The notes: generated by a model from the letters alone, not told the origin. Shown: positions 43,886 through 56,008, counted from the first letter of the stretch. The stretch: 60,000 bases of DNA from Polytrichum commune (GCA_950295325.1 OX485803.1:69395554-69455553), one strand, 5' to 3'. A program made the numbers and translations.

Positions 43886-46800
43886 GGGCGAGGCGGGCAA
43901 ATTAGGAGGTGGCATGTGGATGTGAGGTGCCAACCAACTTGTATTGTGGGTATTTTACAATGAAAAGCTAGTTTGGAAACATTTTATCTTATCCGTGACC
44001 ACTTTAGAGACATGACACAATCAATATTGACATTAAACTTGGTTTCCATTGGCAAATGGCCCAAGTAGAATCTGCTAGTGATGTCATCCACTCACACAGT
44101 ATAGAACGATGAACGAGTCCCCCAACCCCCCCCCCCCCAATAACACCAGGTCGGGAAACAAAGCAACTTTGATTCCAGAACCTAGAGCAACACCTTCCTC
44201 AACTCCAATTTCAACAATTACAACTCCTTTCGTCCAAATTCACACTTGCTAACATGCTCAAACTCCCAATGCTCACATCCATTACATGGATGACTCCACA
44301 GAGTTGGAGATGTCCACAATAGCCTCATCTACCTTAGCAAATGTTATGTCATGCATATGCGAGAGATGCCAAAATAGGCACCTATACACATTACAATCTA
44401 AGCACCATTTCTAGAGCATTAAATGGTATAGCTCATTCGGTCTATCATATTCTGCAAGGAGTTTTACAAGTTCCACTCGTAACGTGGCGTGAGCATTCTC
44501 TAGAGTATAAGTTATGTGTTTCACAGTTTGTATGTATCAATGTTCTTCCTTCTGCAACAATTAATTGTATGCATATTTTACGACACGCATAAGTGATATA
44601 TGTACCACTGTCACGACACTATTCGGCACCGATGAAAACGATCGGAAGTGAGCTGGAGGTGGCCTTGTCGTATCAATTAGTGTACTCTTTGTGACATTTG
44701 GAATATATGTATCATTCCAATGACAACCATCGCTGTTGCTTGTGTCCAGATATGTGGGCCTTGTTGCGGGCACTTCCAACTCCACCGATATTTTTGGCGT
44801 TATCTTGCAATGGCAACGGGAATTGTCTCATCTCATCCTCGGGGGCTGGGGTGAACCAACCTGTACACTGGTTCCATGAAGGCAAGGGTTTAGGCATCCA
44901 ACAAGGAACGAGTGTATGGGTTGGTTCGCCCAAATCATCCTCGGGGGTCCACTCTTTCTGTTGCGTTACACGTATGATTAATGTGGGTGTAAAAAGGGGT
45001 ATTGATCGAGGTATTGTTCTCCCTCTGTGTTAAGACATGTTTGATTGTACAAGGAATTATCATATTACCCAACTATTGTCTTTGCGGTAATATAATGTTT
45101 AGGCCTTAAATGTTGTACTATCGAGTTTTTTTGAGTTTTTTTGAGTTTTTTGGGTGGTTTTGTCAACAATGGCTTACTTCAATGTAACATGCCATTTTGT
45201 ATACTCAATGAAGATACATAAGTATGAAAGGTTGTTTTAATTGAAGAAATACGCTCATAACGTTCCCTGCGGTTCCGTGCTGCTTGCAATGTTCCCCAAT
45301 ATGTTCGAATGTACTAATCACATACATTTGGGCCCCACTTTATATGCACATTAATTACCTCTAGCATATGACAAGCTGGGTCTAAAAATAATTGTATTAC
45401 GAGCATCGAGTCATAGTATGAAGGTAAATTAACACTATAGAGTGTGGGCGATGGGAAAATGTGTCATATAGTTGAGGTGTCGTATAATCGAGTGTTGTGA
45501 TATGGAAAATAATTTTAAAAAATCAAGCCTAATTCTTTTGGAGATTAATGAGTCAAATGGCCTAATTGAAAGTAAAAATAATCATAAAAGGTTTAAATAT
45601 AGGAAACTTTTCAACACTCAATAACCTCTCATCCTTGTCAATGGCATGGAACACATGACAAGTTCGACTTTGCCTCTTAGACATGCTTGCAAATTCTCAA
45701 ACAACCTCTACTGAACATGAGCATTAAACGACATAACAAATTGCTCACAACCCTAATTAACACATTAAGAAGGCTTAACTTAAATTGTAAAGGTTGATGT
45801 CACATACTTAACTGTCATAAAATGAATGAAAAATAAGTCACAACACATGGATTTGTATGTAGAATATGTTATGCACCTAAACAGATAACTATATGTATAC
45901 ATGTTTGCCTAATTTTTCATAAATGTTCTTATGGACCGCCTAAGCCTTTAAAAAAAGAAATTAAGCATTGAACATTTCCTACCCAACATGCTATAGTAGT
46001 CAATCACACACGTCATTTAAAGGTCCAAGGAAGAGCGTGACCTCCCCCCTCCCCCAAATGCATCCTATTAACAAGATTGACACTTCATAACAATATTAAG
46101 TATTGGCAAAACATTATTAAGCAATGTGTGTTAATGTTATGCGGGCATTGTTCTCCTTTCTAAACCTAGATTCTACCTCCACAGTCTGCAATGTCTGATG
46201 AATTTGATGCACAAGAACTTGTATTCATATTGAGTTTGGAGAGTTTAAAGCATCACAGCTACTTGATGCGAGAATATATTGTTCATATACTGGGTCCAAA
46301 AAGCAGGCTCGACCTGTTGAGCAATGTTATGTTGAAGTTTCGGAGTTGAGGTGTAAAATTATAGTGAAGCCCACCCATAGTTGACCCTCCCAATCATGGA
46401 GACGGGTTAATTATCATCTATTGGCTTAGTAGAATGGTTAACATATTTTGAATACACATTCCAATTTTGTTGTAACACATAGTTTTAGTGTCCATTCTTA
46501 GATACAAAGCTTGTCACATACCACTCTGATATAGGTGTCTAATCAAGAGGAATGACTACATAAGACCCATCCACATTCCTCCTTACAACCATCAATGTTG
46601 CTTAAGATAAGGTCGAGGCATCTATAACCGATAAAATAAGAGAGGTTGCATTTTTTTAGGAGGAGTAATAGTGGGGAAATATTTTTCTTGTGAAGGGAAA
46701 CAAACTCTCAGGAGAACAAAATATTTCTTTTTCATGAATATGGAAATTGTTACAAATTTTGAAGCGATAAAGTTAGGGTAACACATAGTCGATCCATAGG

Positions 46801-47065
46801 GTAACCCATAACCGCTCATCTAAATTTTAGTGCTTGGCTATGACAGTTGGAAAAAACTCTTATGAGGGTAATCAATCATAACCTGCCACCAAATAGAGTA
46901 GAGGCACCTATTTCCAATCAAGACCCCATCATGAACCCATATAGGGTGCCATAATTTACATTGGGTTGGGATTGAATTTTGATAAGGCTGAAACCAATAG
47001 TGTCATGACACATGTCCCTAGTGTGTGTGCTAAATTGAAGAGGAATGAGTGGCTAAAATGAGGGG
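43886..47065. other. Intergenic with repeat debris
   Basis: Contains a 13-C tract (44126-44138), (GAGTTTTTTT)3-like sequence (45124-45153), a Tigger-like inverted end (45440-45505) and a family K copy (46385-46600). The 44560-45033 open frames on both strands carry no recognisable domain. Confidence 0.4.
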
Positions 47066-47069
47066 TTAT

Positions 47070-47580
47070 GGCAAATTCTACAAACCTTGGACAACTGCCA
47101 AATTAACTATAATTAACTAGATTTTTTTCAATACATTGTACGGAACAACTATAGTTAACTAGAAAAATTTAAGACCAGATTCAAGAACAACTATAATTAA
47201 CTATTGTCAAAATCGAAGAAGTTCGCCTCTTGATTTGCTTGAGTTGAGGGTCTTTAACATGCTTGAGTCACTCAGGATCATCAAGAAACATCTTTATATG
47301 ATCACTCACAATGCTGGGATTCGGAACATCCTCCATGTACACCACCAACGCAAATAACACACTACCACAACATAATTCCATGAATAGGCTGCGCTCAACT
47401 TTAGTTAACTAGATATAACTATAGTTAACTAGATTTTTTGACAGACGGAATATAGAACAACTATGGTTAACTACATTTTTTGGCTGGTCAAATTGCGAAC
47501 AACTCTAGTTACGAAAGGCAACTGGTTACCTAATAATTGAATTAGTTGGTTAGTTGTCCAAGGTCTGAAATTCTAGGCAT
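47070..47580. mobile_element. Inverted-repeat element with repeated AACTATAGTTAACTAG motif
   Basis: The ends GGCAAATTCTACAAACCTTGG and, on the other strand, TGCCTAGAATTTCAGACC both lead into CTTGGACAACT. Seven or so copies of a palindromic AACTATAGTTAACTAG-like motif lie inside, at about 47105, 47150, 47192, 47398, 47418, 47460 and 47507. Subterminal motif arrays of this sort are typical of hAT- or CACTA-like transposons, where they bind transposase. No target duplication could be read with confidence. Confidence 0.6.
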
Positions 47581-48030
47581 TGATAGTATGTTTGGGCCAA
47601 CTTTTGGCTTCAATAACTCACAATAATGTTAATCTAAGGAATAAATTACCGAAAAAATTGCGATCCTCATAATTTCTATCTTCCTACACGGGGAAAAAAT
47701 TCCACCACCTTATACTTCTCTAGATTTGGTGCAAAATCTCTCAAGTGATCGGTGATGGACGCCTCTACTCTAAACCTTAACTTCATTCGCCTAAAAAAAT
47801 ATAAATCTCATCCATGTCAGCAGTGCATGACCCTAGTGAGCGGCTAAATGGACTTGGTCGACTATGGATGCCTTGACCTTAGTCTCAAAAGAATACATCA
47901 CATACGGAGGATACCTCTGATAGCTACAACAATTTTGGCAGTTGTATTGGCATTCGGGCCTTGACTGGTGGTGATGATGATGATGTTATAGGTAATGAAA
48001 TTGTTTATAGTGTCACTGACATCTTATCAG

Positions 48031-48229
48031 ACATTTCGTCACGCTCGAGATTCCAAATCCCTCCGTACTTCATGACAAAACTCGTTCGAGAGTTTTCAAT
48101 GGTCTGGAAAATCTGGACATATCAGGAAACTCAGCCTTCCGCAGTAGAATTGACAGTGCTGCTTGTGACTGGCAATGCCGCTGCAATTCAGATCTTTTTC
48201 TCCCTGCAGGCTCCTCCGCGCCTTATTAA
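48031..48229 (+). pseudogene. Possible LRR-like terminal exon or gene fragment
   Basis: The frame ending at TAA 48227-48229 is open back to 48020 and includes VFNGLENLDISGNSAF, which fits the plant LRR consensus LxxLDLSGN. CDWQCRCNSD follows. CTTATCAG at 48030 could be a splice acceptor. No upstream exon, kinase domain or companion repeat was found, so this may be a fragment or chance. Confidence 0.25.
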
Positions 48230-51200
48230 TTCGCAATTAATCTTCACTTATTCCCACTTGCAACTCTGCATACTTATATTTATGATCCTGGTAGCAACTG
48301 AGGTGCTTATACTTAACCTTTCATAACTGGTGAATTATCAATCCTCTGCCGAGTGATGAAGAAATTGTAATTGTGACTGTCTCAATTATAAGTTAGATTC
48401 CACAAACGACGACCTTAACTAAGATGTAAGATAATAATGCAAGCACGAGGTCAATGTGGTTGATGAGAAAGATAGCGTGGTCAGTGAATTCGAAGCTTGC
48501 ACTATTAAAAACCCCGTTGGATCCCAAGTGGGGTAAATCCACCCAGCAACATTGTTGGCAGTCATTATTAAGCCTTGAAAGCTAGATGGGTAAAGCATTT
48601 TTCTAAGGTTCGTCACAGAACATTTCCAAGGGTTTCTTATGAGCGTCATAAGACAAGTTGTGTGGAATGCATGTGGACATCTGTACAGATAGGAATACCC
48701 ACACAAAAAAAACATTTCCCCTTCATAATGACTAAACTATAAAAGTAGAAAAACCAAAAATTCATCACAATCACAAATCTCATTATTCACATGAAGTAGT
48801 GCTTGGTTTAATTCGATGCGATTACACATACTATCAATTGGTGGGAAGTTTTAGGCATGATGTGATCTTGAAGTGATCAAACTAACAAATTATCACCTGG
48901 TATGTAAGTGCTTCATGAGGTACAGAAGACATACATTCATGAAACACAATTTGACTTTTGGAAATGATACACAATTCTAATAATTACACAATCTAAACAA
49001 TAATATAGCTAAGAATTACCGATTTCTGAGCAAGATCCGTTCCTTGGAAATTGAGAGTCCCAATTTGGGATGTCTAGGCCATTAAGAGTCAACACAAATG
49101 CATCTTGCACAGAGAAGGTTTCATGTATTCTTGATCTTGACTCTAGTCATAAATTTTTGGAGGCTAGTTACACTTTTCCTCCCAAAATGGATGACCCATT
49201 TCCTAAACATTTATGCGAGAATCTGTGCTGGTGATCATAAAAAGACACCAGTTCGTTGAAGTCAACTACTTACAGAAAGTCACCATATGGAGAACTTACA
49301 CCAATTCATTGTAACTGCAATGCAGATTGCTGCAGAGCAAAATCATGTTTGTTCACTCACAAAATTAATTCTTGTGTACGTTTTTGCCTGTGGTTGTGAA
49401 ATCCAGAGGTTTAATCGAATGGGTAGAGGCAAAAGCTTGACAATATACTCATTACTTACATATCCACCAGATCGTCAATGCTTGAGTGAATAACCTAGTC
49501 AAGGGTAATGAGAGTTACTCATTGTCCTTCCTTCTGCTCCCACACTTGCTGCGCAAACCAACAGAGCGGGGCAACTACCTACTTACCTGTGAAATTGGCA
49601 CAAAAGAAAAGAATTGGGAAAAGAATACGGAAAGAAAACTGATGAGAAGACAACAATGACAGAGGAGTCATCTGTTCTTTGTAAGTATCTCCTTGGCATT
49701 TCTCTCTCCCTCCCAGACAGTTGTTGCTGCCATAGCCACAATGACTTGCACCATCCCCACTGTAACTTACTCATTTTGATGAGCTTGCCTGAGCTAGCTG
49801 TCTGCGACACATGAACATTTACAACCTCCACATTGATACTTACATTCTCATCCTCACATTCCAGATCACGGACTTCACCACAAGCTCATCACCTCTTAAT
49901 TTTGTACCTTATGTAGTTGTCTGGGTTCGTATGTGGTTGTCAAGAACTTGCAGGAGCTTTTTTGAGGTCGAGAGCTCTTGTTATAAGCCAGAACTGTTTT
50001 ACTCTGTTTGTGTGGGGTTAAGTTTATGGCGGATGTCTTCTTTGTAATTTATGCCAAGTTTGGACTCATCAGCTTTGGGTGCTTCTGAGCATGGAGGCCA
50101 ACATCGTTTCGTTGATTTGTGGGGAAGGCGGGGTTGACCCCATCGTGGCTCTTCTCTGCAAGGTTTTTTTGTAGTATAAACCTTCTCAGAAGTTCATGCT
50201 AATCCCTGTTGCTGCTACATTTTGTTTTCTCATACATCTAAAGAGGGAGTTTGGTGGTTCTTGGCAATGTCTCTGTATTATCGCCTTGGGATAAGCTGTG
50301 GTGAAGGATAACCCATATTTTGATCAATACCCTATCCGTGGAGATGGCATTCTTCTTCTTCTTCTTCTTCTTCTTCTTCTTCTAACGCTGTTTCTTGTGT
50401 TTTACATGCAGGACTCTGTGGACTTTGCAGCGTTTGAAGAATCAAGACTTTCATTGAAGAAGCCGGTGCTTGTTCCTTTTGCTTATTGAGGTGAATCAAT
50501 TGCTTGAATGTAGAAGACATAGGTGCTTGGAATGCTGTTGGTTTAGCTGCTTTAGTTTATCGGCTACGGAGGCCACAGAACAGGTGCGGTCACAATGGCT
50601 ATGGCGACCCTGCTTATAGTCTTTTCTATGTATTCCAATTTGCTTAGTTTTTATCCTGTCAAGCCCGACACCTAAACTCATTTGTTTAAGGAGTAATATC
50701 TGCACTCAGCTGCCATGTATATCAAGTGCTACGTACCAGGACCGAATTAGCAACTTTCTGAAACTCTATGATTCTTGCCAAACAACTGCAGGTGGGTTAA
50801 GCGGCCAACTTGGTAGTTAACAAAAAAATCTACAGCTGGGCGTGCTGATTAATCCAGCAGGGAAGTAGTGAATCAAGGAAGAACTCCCTGTGCAGGAGGA
50901 CAAGAAGCCCAAGGTTAGGTTTTCGAGCAATGATGTATCTGAACAATCTGTTTCACACGTACCATGAACGGAGAGGATTCGTCAGAGAGGACTCATAAAA
51001 AGACCTTGTTACCTGCAGTGATGGCTGTTCAATGCAATTCATGAACAGGAGTGCCATCATTTAGTGCCGCTGTTGTGCAATTCCCTTTCCAGCGGCCTCT
51101 CTTTTCCTGTGAAGTTTCTGTGGCCAACTTTTGTGTGGGTTAAACTCAATGCTGTCTACCCATAGTGTCAGAAAGGTGCCAGAATCCATTCTTGGGTGTT

Positions 51201-51340
51201 CCCGTGGACGGCGAAGGTGGCAACCGTTTTCTCCAGAGGCCGTAGATCAACCACATTGCCATGACTTCTTCACTCCGGTCAACATGCATTGCCTTCCTAA
51301 TTCTTCATAGGAAGCACACACAAGTATCTCGGGCATAACT
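48230..51340. other. Intergenic and probable promoter region of the CRINKLY4-like gene
   Basis: Less repeat-rich than the sequence before it. It holds a (TTC)11 tract at 50350-50383 and pyrimidine-rich sequence. I cannot place the transcription start or any leader intron. Confidence 0.4.
50350..50383. repeat. (TTC)n microsatellite upstream of the receptor kinase
   Basis: About eleven TTC units roughly 1 kb before the coding region. The glutamate-rich minus-strand open frame here is a by-product of it. Confidence 0.95.
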
Positions 51341-53902
51341 TTGAGGGCCGAGTTACAGAAAATCTTCAACTTAACCCCGCTCAAGCCCAGCAAGTTTTGT
51401 AGAACTATATGTATGTATCTGCAATGTAGCAGGAATTCTGTCACTCAAGGTGCTTCAATGCACATGAGAAGCATGCGCAGGATTCAATGTAGGGACTGTG
51501 ATGAAGTTGCCATGATCAGACATAGAATGTCATGGACATCTGCCTTGGTAAGAGCATCATCAGCGCACCGAAGAACATTCAATCTTGCAGTCCTGATTAT
51601 CCTATCTACACTTGTTCTGGGGGCCAATGGGCTGGGTTCCATGTCCACCATAGCTGCTGCATATGGAGAAGAAGGATTTCTATGTGCAATTGAGGCCAGC
51701 AGAGGCCAACCTATTCTGTGTTGGGGGCAAACAGCTGCTTCACAGGTATCAACATTCTCCACTTCGATGCGGGAGCCTTTTTTGGCCCTTTCAGGGGGCA
51801 ATGGATTTATGTGTGGTCTCAAAGCACAAAGTCTTCAGCCATACTGTTGGCAAGGGAACAACACCAACCAAAACCTTGTTCCGCAATTGTACCAGCGAAC
51901 AGCTTACACGGACTTGGCAGCTGGGGAGTATCATGTGTGCGGCATCCGCAAAGCTATGGGTTTGGATTGCTGGCGCATCGATGGTGGAGGCTCTGCGAGG
52001 CTGAATGTTTCATCAACGAATTTGGAGTCTCTTGTGGCAGGACGGGGTTTTACATGTGGCATTGATAAAACAAGGAAAGCCATATGCTGGGGTGAGGTTA
52101 ACATCGGAAACCCTAGTGGGAGTTCTTTTGAAAGCCTTGCGGCAGGTCGAGATCATGTATGTGGAATTACTTCGGGTGCAAGAACAGTATCATGTTGGGG
52201 GGCTAATTCTGTAGGGCAAGCGAATCCACCGAATGGTGTTGCTTTTGTTGCCATCACGGCTGGAGTGTTTCATTCTTGCGGCATCATGAACAGCAGCCAT
52301 GAGGTCATGTGTTGGGGCGGATTGACGAACATCAACCGAAGCACCACGGTGCCTCTTGGTACACAGTTTGTAGCACTTACTGCGGCGGATAATGTCACTT
52401 GTGGAGTTCGTGAGAGCAATTTGCTGGCTGTTTGCTGGGGGGATGGTGTAGACTATGAGCCACCTTTGCAGCTGTTCAGCCCTGGGATATGCCGCACAGG
52501 TGAATGTGGGGTTAGCAGTTTTGCATTCAACTTGAGTGTCATTGACAACACGCAGCCTAACATTTGCCTGGAAACCTCACAGAGAATCTGCTTGCCATGT
52601 GCAATGTCATGTCCACAAGGAACCTTCATGTCTGCACCATGTTCGCAGGGAGCAGATCGAGTGTGCACAGATTGCGCTATGTGTAAAAACTCGGTGTGTC
52701 AAGCTGTCTGTGAACTCAGCAATGCGGAGAGCACTGCGGCTTCCTCCTTGGATCAGTCCACCATAAAGATGAGGGCAAAAGTGGCAGTCATCTCCATCTC
52801 AACCGCAGGCGGTGCTGCATTGGCTATCCTTTGTGGAATTTTCTTTTTCTTCAAGTACCACAAGAAAGGGCGAGCTTTGAGCCTCTGGTGCGGTTGCAAA
52901 CCTCGACACTCTACCGAAAATGGGTTGATGCAAGCTTCTTCATGCGCAACCTCCATGTCTGGACCGACTAGAAAACCCTCACATGAGTTGATCTGCACAC
53001 AAGCATTTAGATTAACTGAGCTTCGAGATGCAACAAATGGGTTCAAGGAAGTGAATGAGCTTGGCCGTGGCAGCTATGGCTCGGTTTACAAAGCAATCCT
53101 CCCAGATGGACGGAAAGTGGCTGTGAAAAGAGCGAATGCGGCTAGGCGAATTCACAGCAACAGCAGAGATTTTGATGCAGAGCTTGAAGTTCTCTGCAAA
53201 ATTAGGCATGCTCAGCTTGTCAATCTTGTTGGATACTGTGAGGAGATGGGTGAGAGAATCTTGGTGTATGAGTTTATGCCAAATGGAACTCTTCATGACC
53301 ACCTTCATGGAGGGTTAGCTCAGTTGAGCTGGTCGAGGCGGTTCCGAATTGCAGTCCAGGCAGCAAAAGGCATCGAATATCTGCACAGAGATGCAACCCC
53401 CCGTGTCATACACAAAGACATCAAATCTTCCAATATTTTGATTGACGGTGACTGGAATGCAAGAGTAGCAGATTTCGGGCTATTGCGTGCGGGAGGAATT
53501 CAGGTGGAAATAATCAAAGAGGATCAGTTGCTGAAATCCCCAATTCATCACTTCGAAGTTGGCCCATACACCGACCCCGTCTTCCCCAAAACCCAAACGT
53601 TCACCGACAAGAGCGATGTATATAGCTTCGGAGTGGTGCTTTTCGAGATTCTTTGTGGTAGGCGTGTTCATGACAACGATTACTCGCCTCCGAACATTGT
53701 CGAATGGGCCTCCAAAGCTGTGCAACAAAGTAAGACCACAACCATCCTTGATCAATCTCTAGAACTTCCCAAGCATGTGGAACCCATCCTCCGAGTGGCA
53801 GAGATTGCTGAGCTTTGCGTGCGAACTCTCCCTGAAGAAAGGCCTAGCATCTCCGACGTGGTTTTGTGGCTTGAGCTTGTCGGCCGTGGCAGTTTTATGT
53901 AA
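51341..53902 (+). CDS. CRINKLY4-like receptor kinase, single exon
   Basis: Membrane receptor kinase of the CR4/ACR4 class, which acts in epidermal and stem-cell signalling in plants. The open frame is 853 codons. The real start is probably Met58 or Met63 (51512 or 51527), since a signal peptide (hydrophobic core 81-93) follows and the mature protein would begin near LGSMSTIAAAYG (98-109), the usual CR4 N-terminus. Then come seven crinkly repeats of the C-G-x...C-W type (113, 156, 198, 237, 272, 311, 352), a TNFR-like Cys-rich region (383-457), a transmembrane helix (479-504) and a kinase domain (565-845). The kinase has GRGSYGSV (575-582), Lys596, Glu614, HKD in place of HRD (691-693) and DFG (711-713). 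The usual GT-x-GY-x-DPE segment is degenerate (GPYTDPVFP, 741-749). The gene has no introns, as in Arabidopsis ACR4. Orthology versus paralogy within the family is not settled. Confidence 0.95.
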   Translation: MRAELQKIFNLTPLKPSKFCRTICMYLQCSRNSVTQGASMHMRSMRRIQCRDCDEVAMIRHRMSWTSALVRASSAHRRTFNLAVLIILSTLVLGANGLGSMSTIAAAYGEEGFLCAIEASRGQPILCWGQTAASQVSTFSTSMREPFLALSGGNGFMCGLKAQSLQPYCWQGNNTNQNLVPQLYQRTAYTDLAAGEYHVCGIRKAMGLDCWRIDGGGSARLNVSSTNLESLVAGRGFTCGIDKTRKAICWGEVNIGNPSGSSFESLAAGRDHVCGITSGARTVSCWGANSVGQANPPNGVAFVAITAGVFHSCGIMNSSHEVMCWGGLTNINRSTTVPLGTQFVALTAADNVTCGVRESNLLAVCWGDGVDYEPPLQLFSPGICRTGECGVSSFAFNLSVIDNTQPNICLETSQRICLPCAMSCPQGTFMSAPCSQGADRVCTDCAMCKNSVCQAVCELSNAESTAASSLDQSTIKMRAKVAVISISTAGGAALAILCGIFFFFKYHKKGRALSLWCGCKPRHSTENGLMQASSCATSMSGPTRKPSHELICTQAFRLTELRDATNGFKEVNELGRGSYGSVYKAILPDGRKVAVKRANAARRIHSNSRDFDAELEVLCKIRHAQLVNLVGYCEEMGERILVYEFMPNGTLHDHLHGGLAQLSWSRRFRIAVQAAKGIEYLHRDATPRVIHKDIKSSNILIDGDWNARVADFGLLRAGGIQVEIIKEDQLLKSPIHHFEVGPYTDPVFPKTQTFTDKSDVYSFGVVLFEILCGRRVHDNDYSPPNIVEWASKAVQQSKTTTILDQSLELPKHVEPILRVAEIAELCVRTLPEERPSISDVVLWLELVGRGSFM

Positions 53903-54225
53903 CATATGCAGACATTGGTTCAAGGTGTACCATGACATCTCTCCTTCAATCCGCCCCGAAATGTCCAAACAAGAACAGCAAGCCGAGAGGAATCGTGCAT
54001 GGTTGACTCAACAATTTGGCAGAAAAAAAAGATGCAGATACAATGGACCGTGTGTCACTCCATCTTCGCCTGCTGTGTACCACGGTCCATACCGAAACAT
54101 CACCATGTAGCCCAAGCAACAGGTTTCCGATACAAGTTCATGCCCGTAGCCACATGAGCAAACAGATGAACCTAATGTGGCAAACTGGGTGGGAATTTAT
54201 AGTATCTGTGAAACTCGGAAACTCG

Positions 54226-55285
54226 GATTGCTGATCCGTTTTCCCTAGACTGCTTGTGGTTAAGATAATTTCATACAATCCAGGCGCTCCTTCCACACAT
54301 GAGGTAGCACCTTTCTGTGCTTCATTCAAAGTCTTCACATTTCAGACAGGATGGTGTGCGATGTATTAATTGTAGGTAGAGGTCGTCAAGTCCTTCATGT
54401 GCTGTGATAATCCTGGAGGGCTTTTTGTGCCAAGGTATTGTAGGTGGATCTCTCTTGGAAAAGTCAGTTGGTACATGACAGGCACTCTCATACAAATCAT
54501 GGGCGGCAACAGTAGTAAGAGAAAAGAATGTTCGCCTCAGATATATAATTTTATTGTCAGAACTGTAAATTGAGATCAGTGATGCGTCTCTGGTGTGGCA
54601 TGCTACTTTATATCAACAGCGTACAAATCCAGCTTCTCTATAACATCCCTGAAGTAATCAGAGTCTTTTTTTTCTGCTCCTCTCCTTTCAATTCTTAATT
54701 TGACTTCCAAATCGGATTACTGATACATTTTCATACAGTCCAGGAGCTCCACACATGAGGTGGCACCTTTCTGTGCTTTAAACAATGTAACATTCCAGAC
54801 AGGATGGTGTCCGATGTATTGTAGTCAATGGTCGTCATGTCCTGCTTATGCTTTGTTCCTGGGATTTTTGTGCCAAGACAGTGTAGGATCCCCCTTAGCA
54901 AATTCAATTGTTAGATGAGAGGCATTCTCATAAAAATCATGGGCAAACAACAGTAAGAGAAAAAATTCTCCTCAAATATGTGATATTGTCACAAATTGTG
55001 AAGAGGGACTGACGTATCACTGGTGTATGGTACGTTATATCATCATCAAACAAATCTAATTTCTCTCTCTGTAGAAAGCACAGTCCCTCTTTTTTGTGCC
55101 TCCTCTTTCAATGACTGATTTGTGCAGGTCACGGTGAGCATCCTTCTGAGAATCTTTTGTGAAGAGAGATTGACGTCTCTGGTGCATGTTACTTTATATC
55201 CACAGGAAAATAAAATTATCCTCTCTGTAGCAAGCAGAGTCTGTTTTCTGCTCCTCCCCTTTTTAATGGCTGATCTGCCTTTGGA
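54226..55285. repeat. Tandemly duplicated 3' flank of the receptor kinase
   Basis: GGATTGCTGATCCGTTTTC at 54226 recurs as GGATTACTGATACATTTTC at 54714, giving a unit of about 488 bp. Landmarks in both units are GACAGGATGGTGT, TTTTTGTGCCAAG and CAAATCATGGGC-like blocks. A third, partial unit (55150-55285) repeats the end of the unit (TTGACGTCTCTGGTG, TCCTCTCTGTAGCAAGCAGAG). Confidence 0.85.
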
Positions 55286-55995
55286 CTGAGGATTAACGTG
55301 GACTTTGAATTCATTTGAAAGGCAGTTACCATTTCAAGATGACATATCCAAATGCTTACATGGGATACCACACTGCATCATCAGGAAGAGGCTAGGGCCA
55401 TGGTCAGTCAAATGTCAACAGACACTAGAGCTTGTTATGAAACCTTGAAAGCAGGTTATTTCGATTTAGAAAGTGGTCAACTCATCTATTTGCATTTGAG
55501 AATTCTTTAAGAAAGCGTGGGCACAATGTCTAATGCCACATCCTTTTATGCTTTGTGCAGGTCATAGGTAGCATCCCTTACAGAACCTTAATGGGAGCTC
55601 AACAGTGAAAGGTCATTGTAGCACTATATTGATTTGTTACGTACCGACCTCCATTAGTGCCAGTGACATCAAGCAAGGGGCAAGCAAGTGATCCTCTTTG
55701 GTAGCTTTTCAACAAGCTAGTTTTCTATATGTTGAAATGAGCTTTCACAATATGTAGTGCAACATACAAAAATTTAGTTTAGCTCAAGAGTGTATAAGGA
55801 AAACAAGTTGAGGATAAACTCCTCAAATTTGTGATGGAGGAGTGCACAAAGTCTAGGAATACTAAAGAAGGTCCTGTGTCTATGTTGGTAATGCACATCA
55901 ATCTCACTTTGCATATATCACAAGTTACATCTCAAGAACAAAACTTGAGGACCTAATTGACCCATGCGTTTTGGCTACGAGTCCATGAGGAGGAG
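55286..55995. other. Intergenic, no gene recognised
   Basis: Separates the duplicated 3' flank from the U2-like copy. Frames are broken and I recognise no family. Confidence 0.4.
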
Positions 55996-56008
55996 GCGAA
56001 TATATAAA
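55959..56008 (+). promoter_or_regulatory. snRNA-type promoter of the U2-like copy: TATA box and degenerate USE
   Basis: TATATAAA begins at 56001, 31 bp before the U2 5' end, the normal position in plant snRNA genes. GACCCATGCG at 55959-55968, 32 bp upstream of the TATA, is a plausible decayed form of RTCCCACATCG at the spacing used by pol II snRNA genes. The TATA box is clear; the USE is tentative. Confidence 0.5.

Noticed and set aside
44560-45033. Overlapping open frames of 74-111 codons on both strands as a gene
   Set aside because: No recognisable domain on either strand and no splice-supported extension; probably repeat debris.
49575-49600. TACTTACCTG resembling the U1 snRNA 5' end
   Set aside because: The match stops after about 11 bases and no U1 stems follow.
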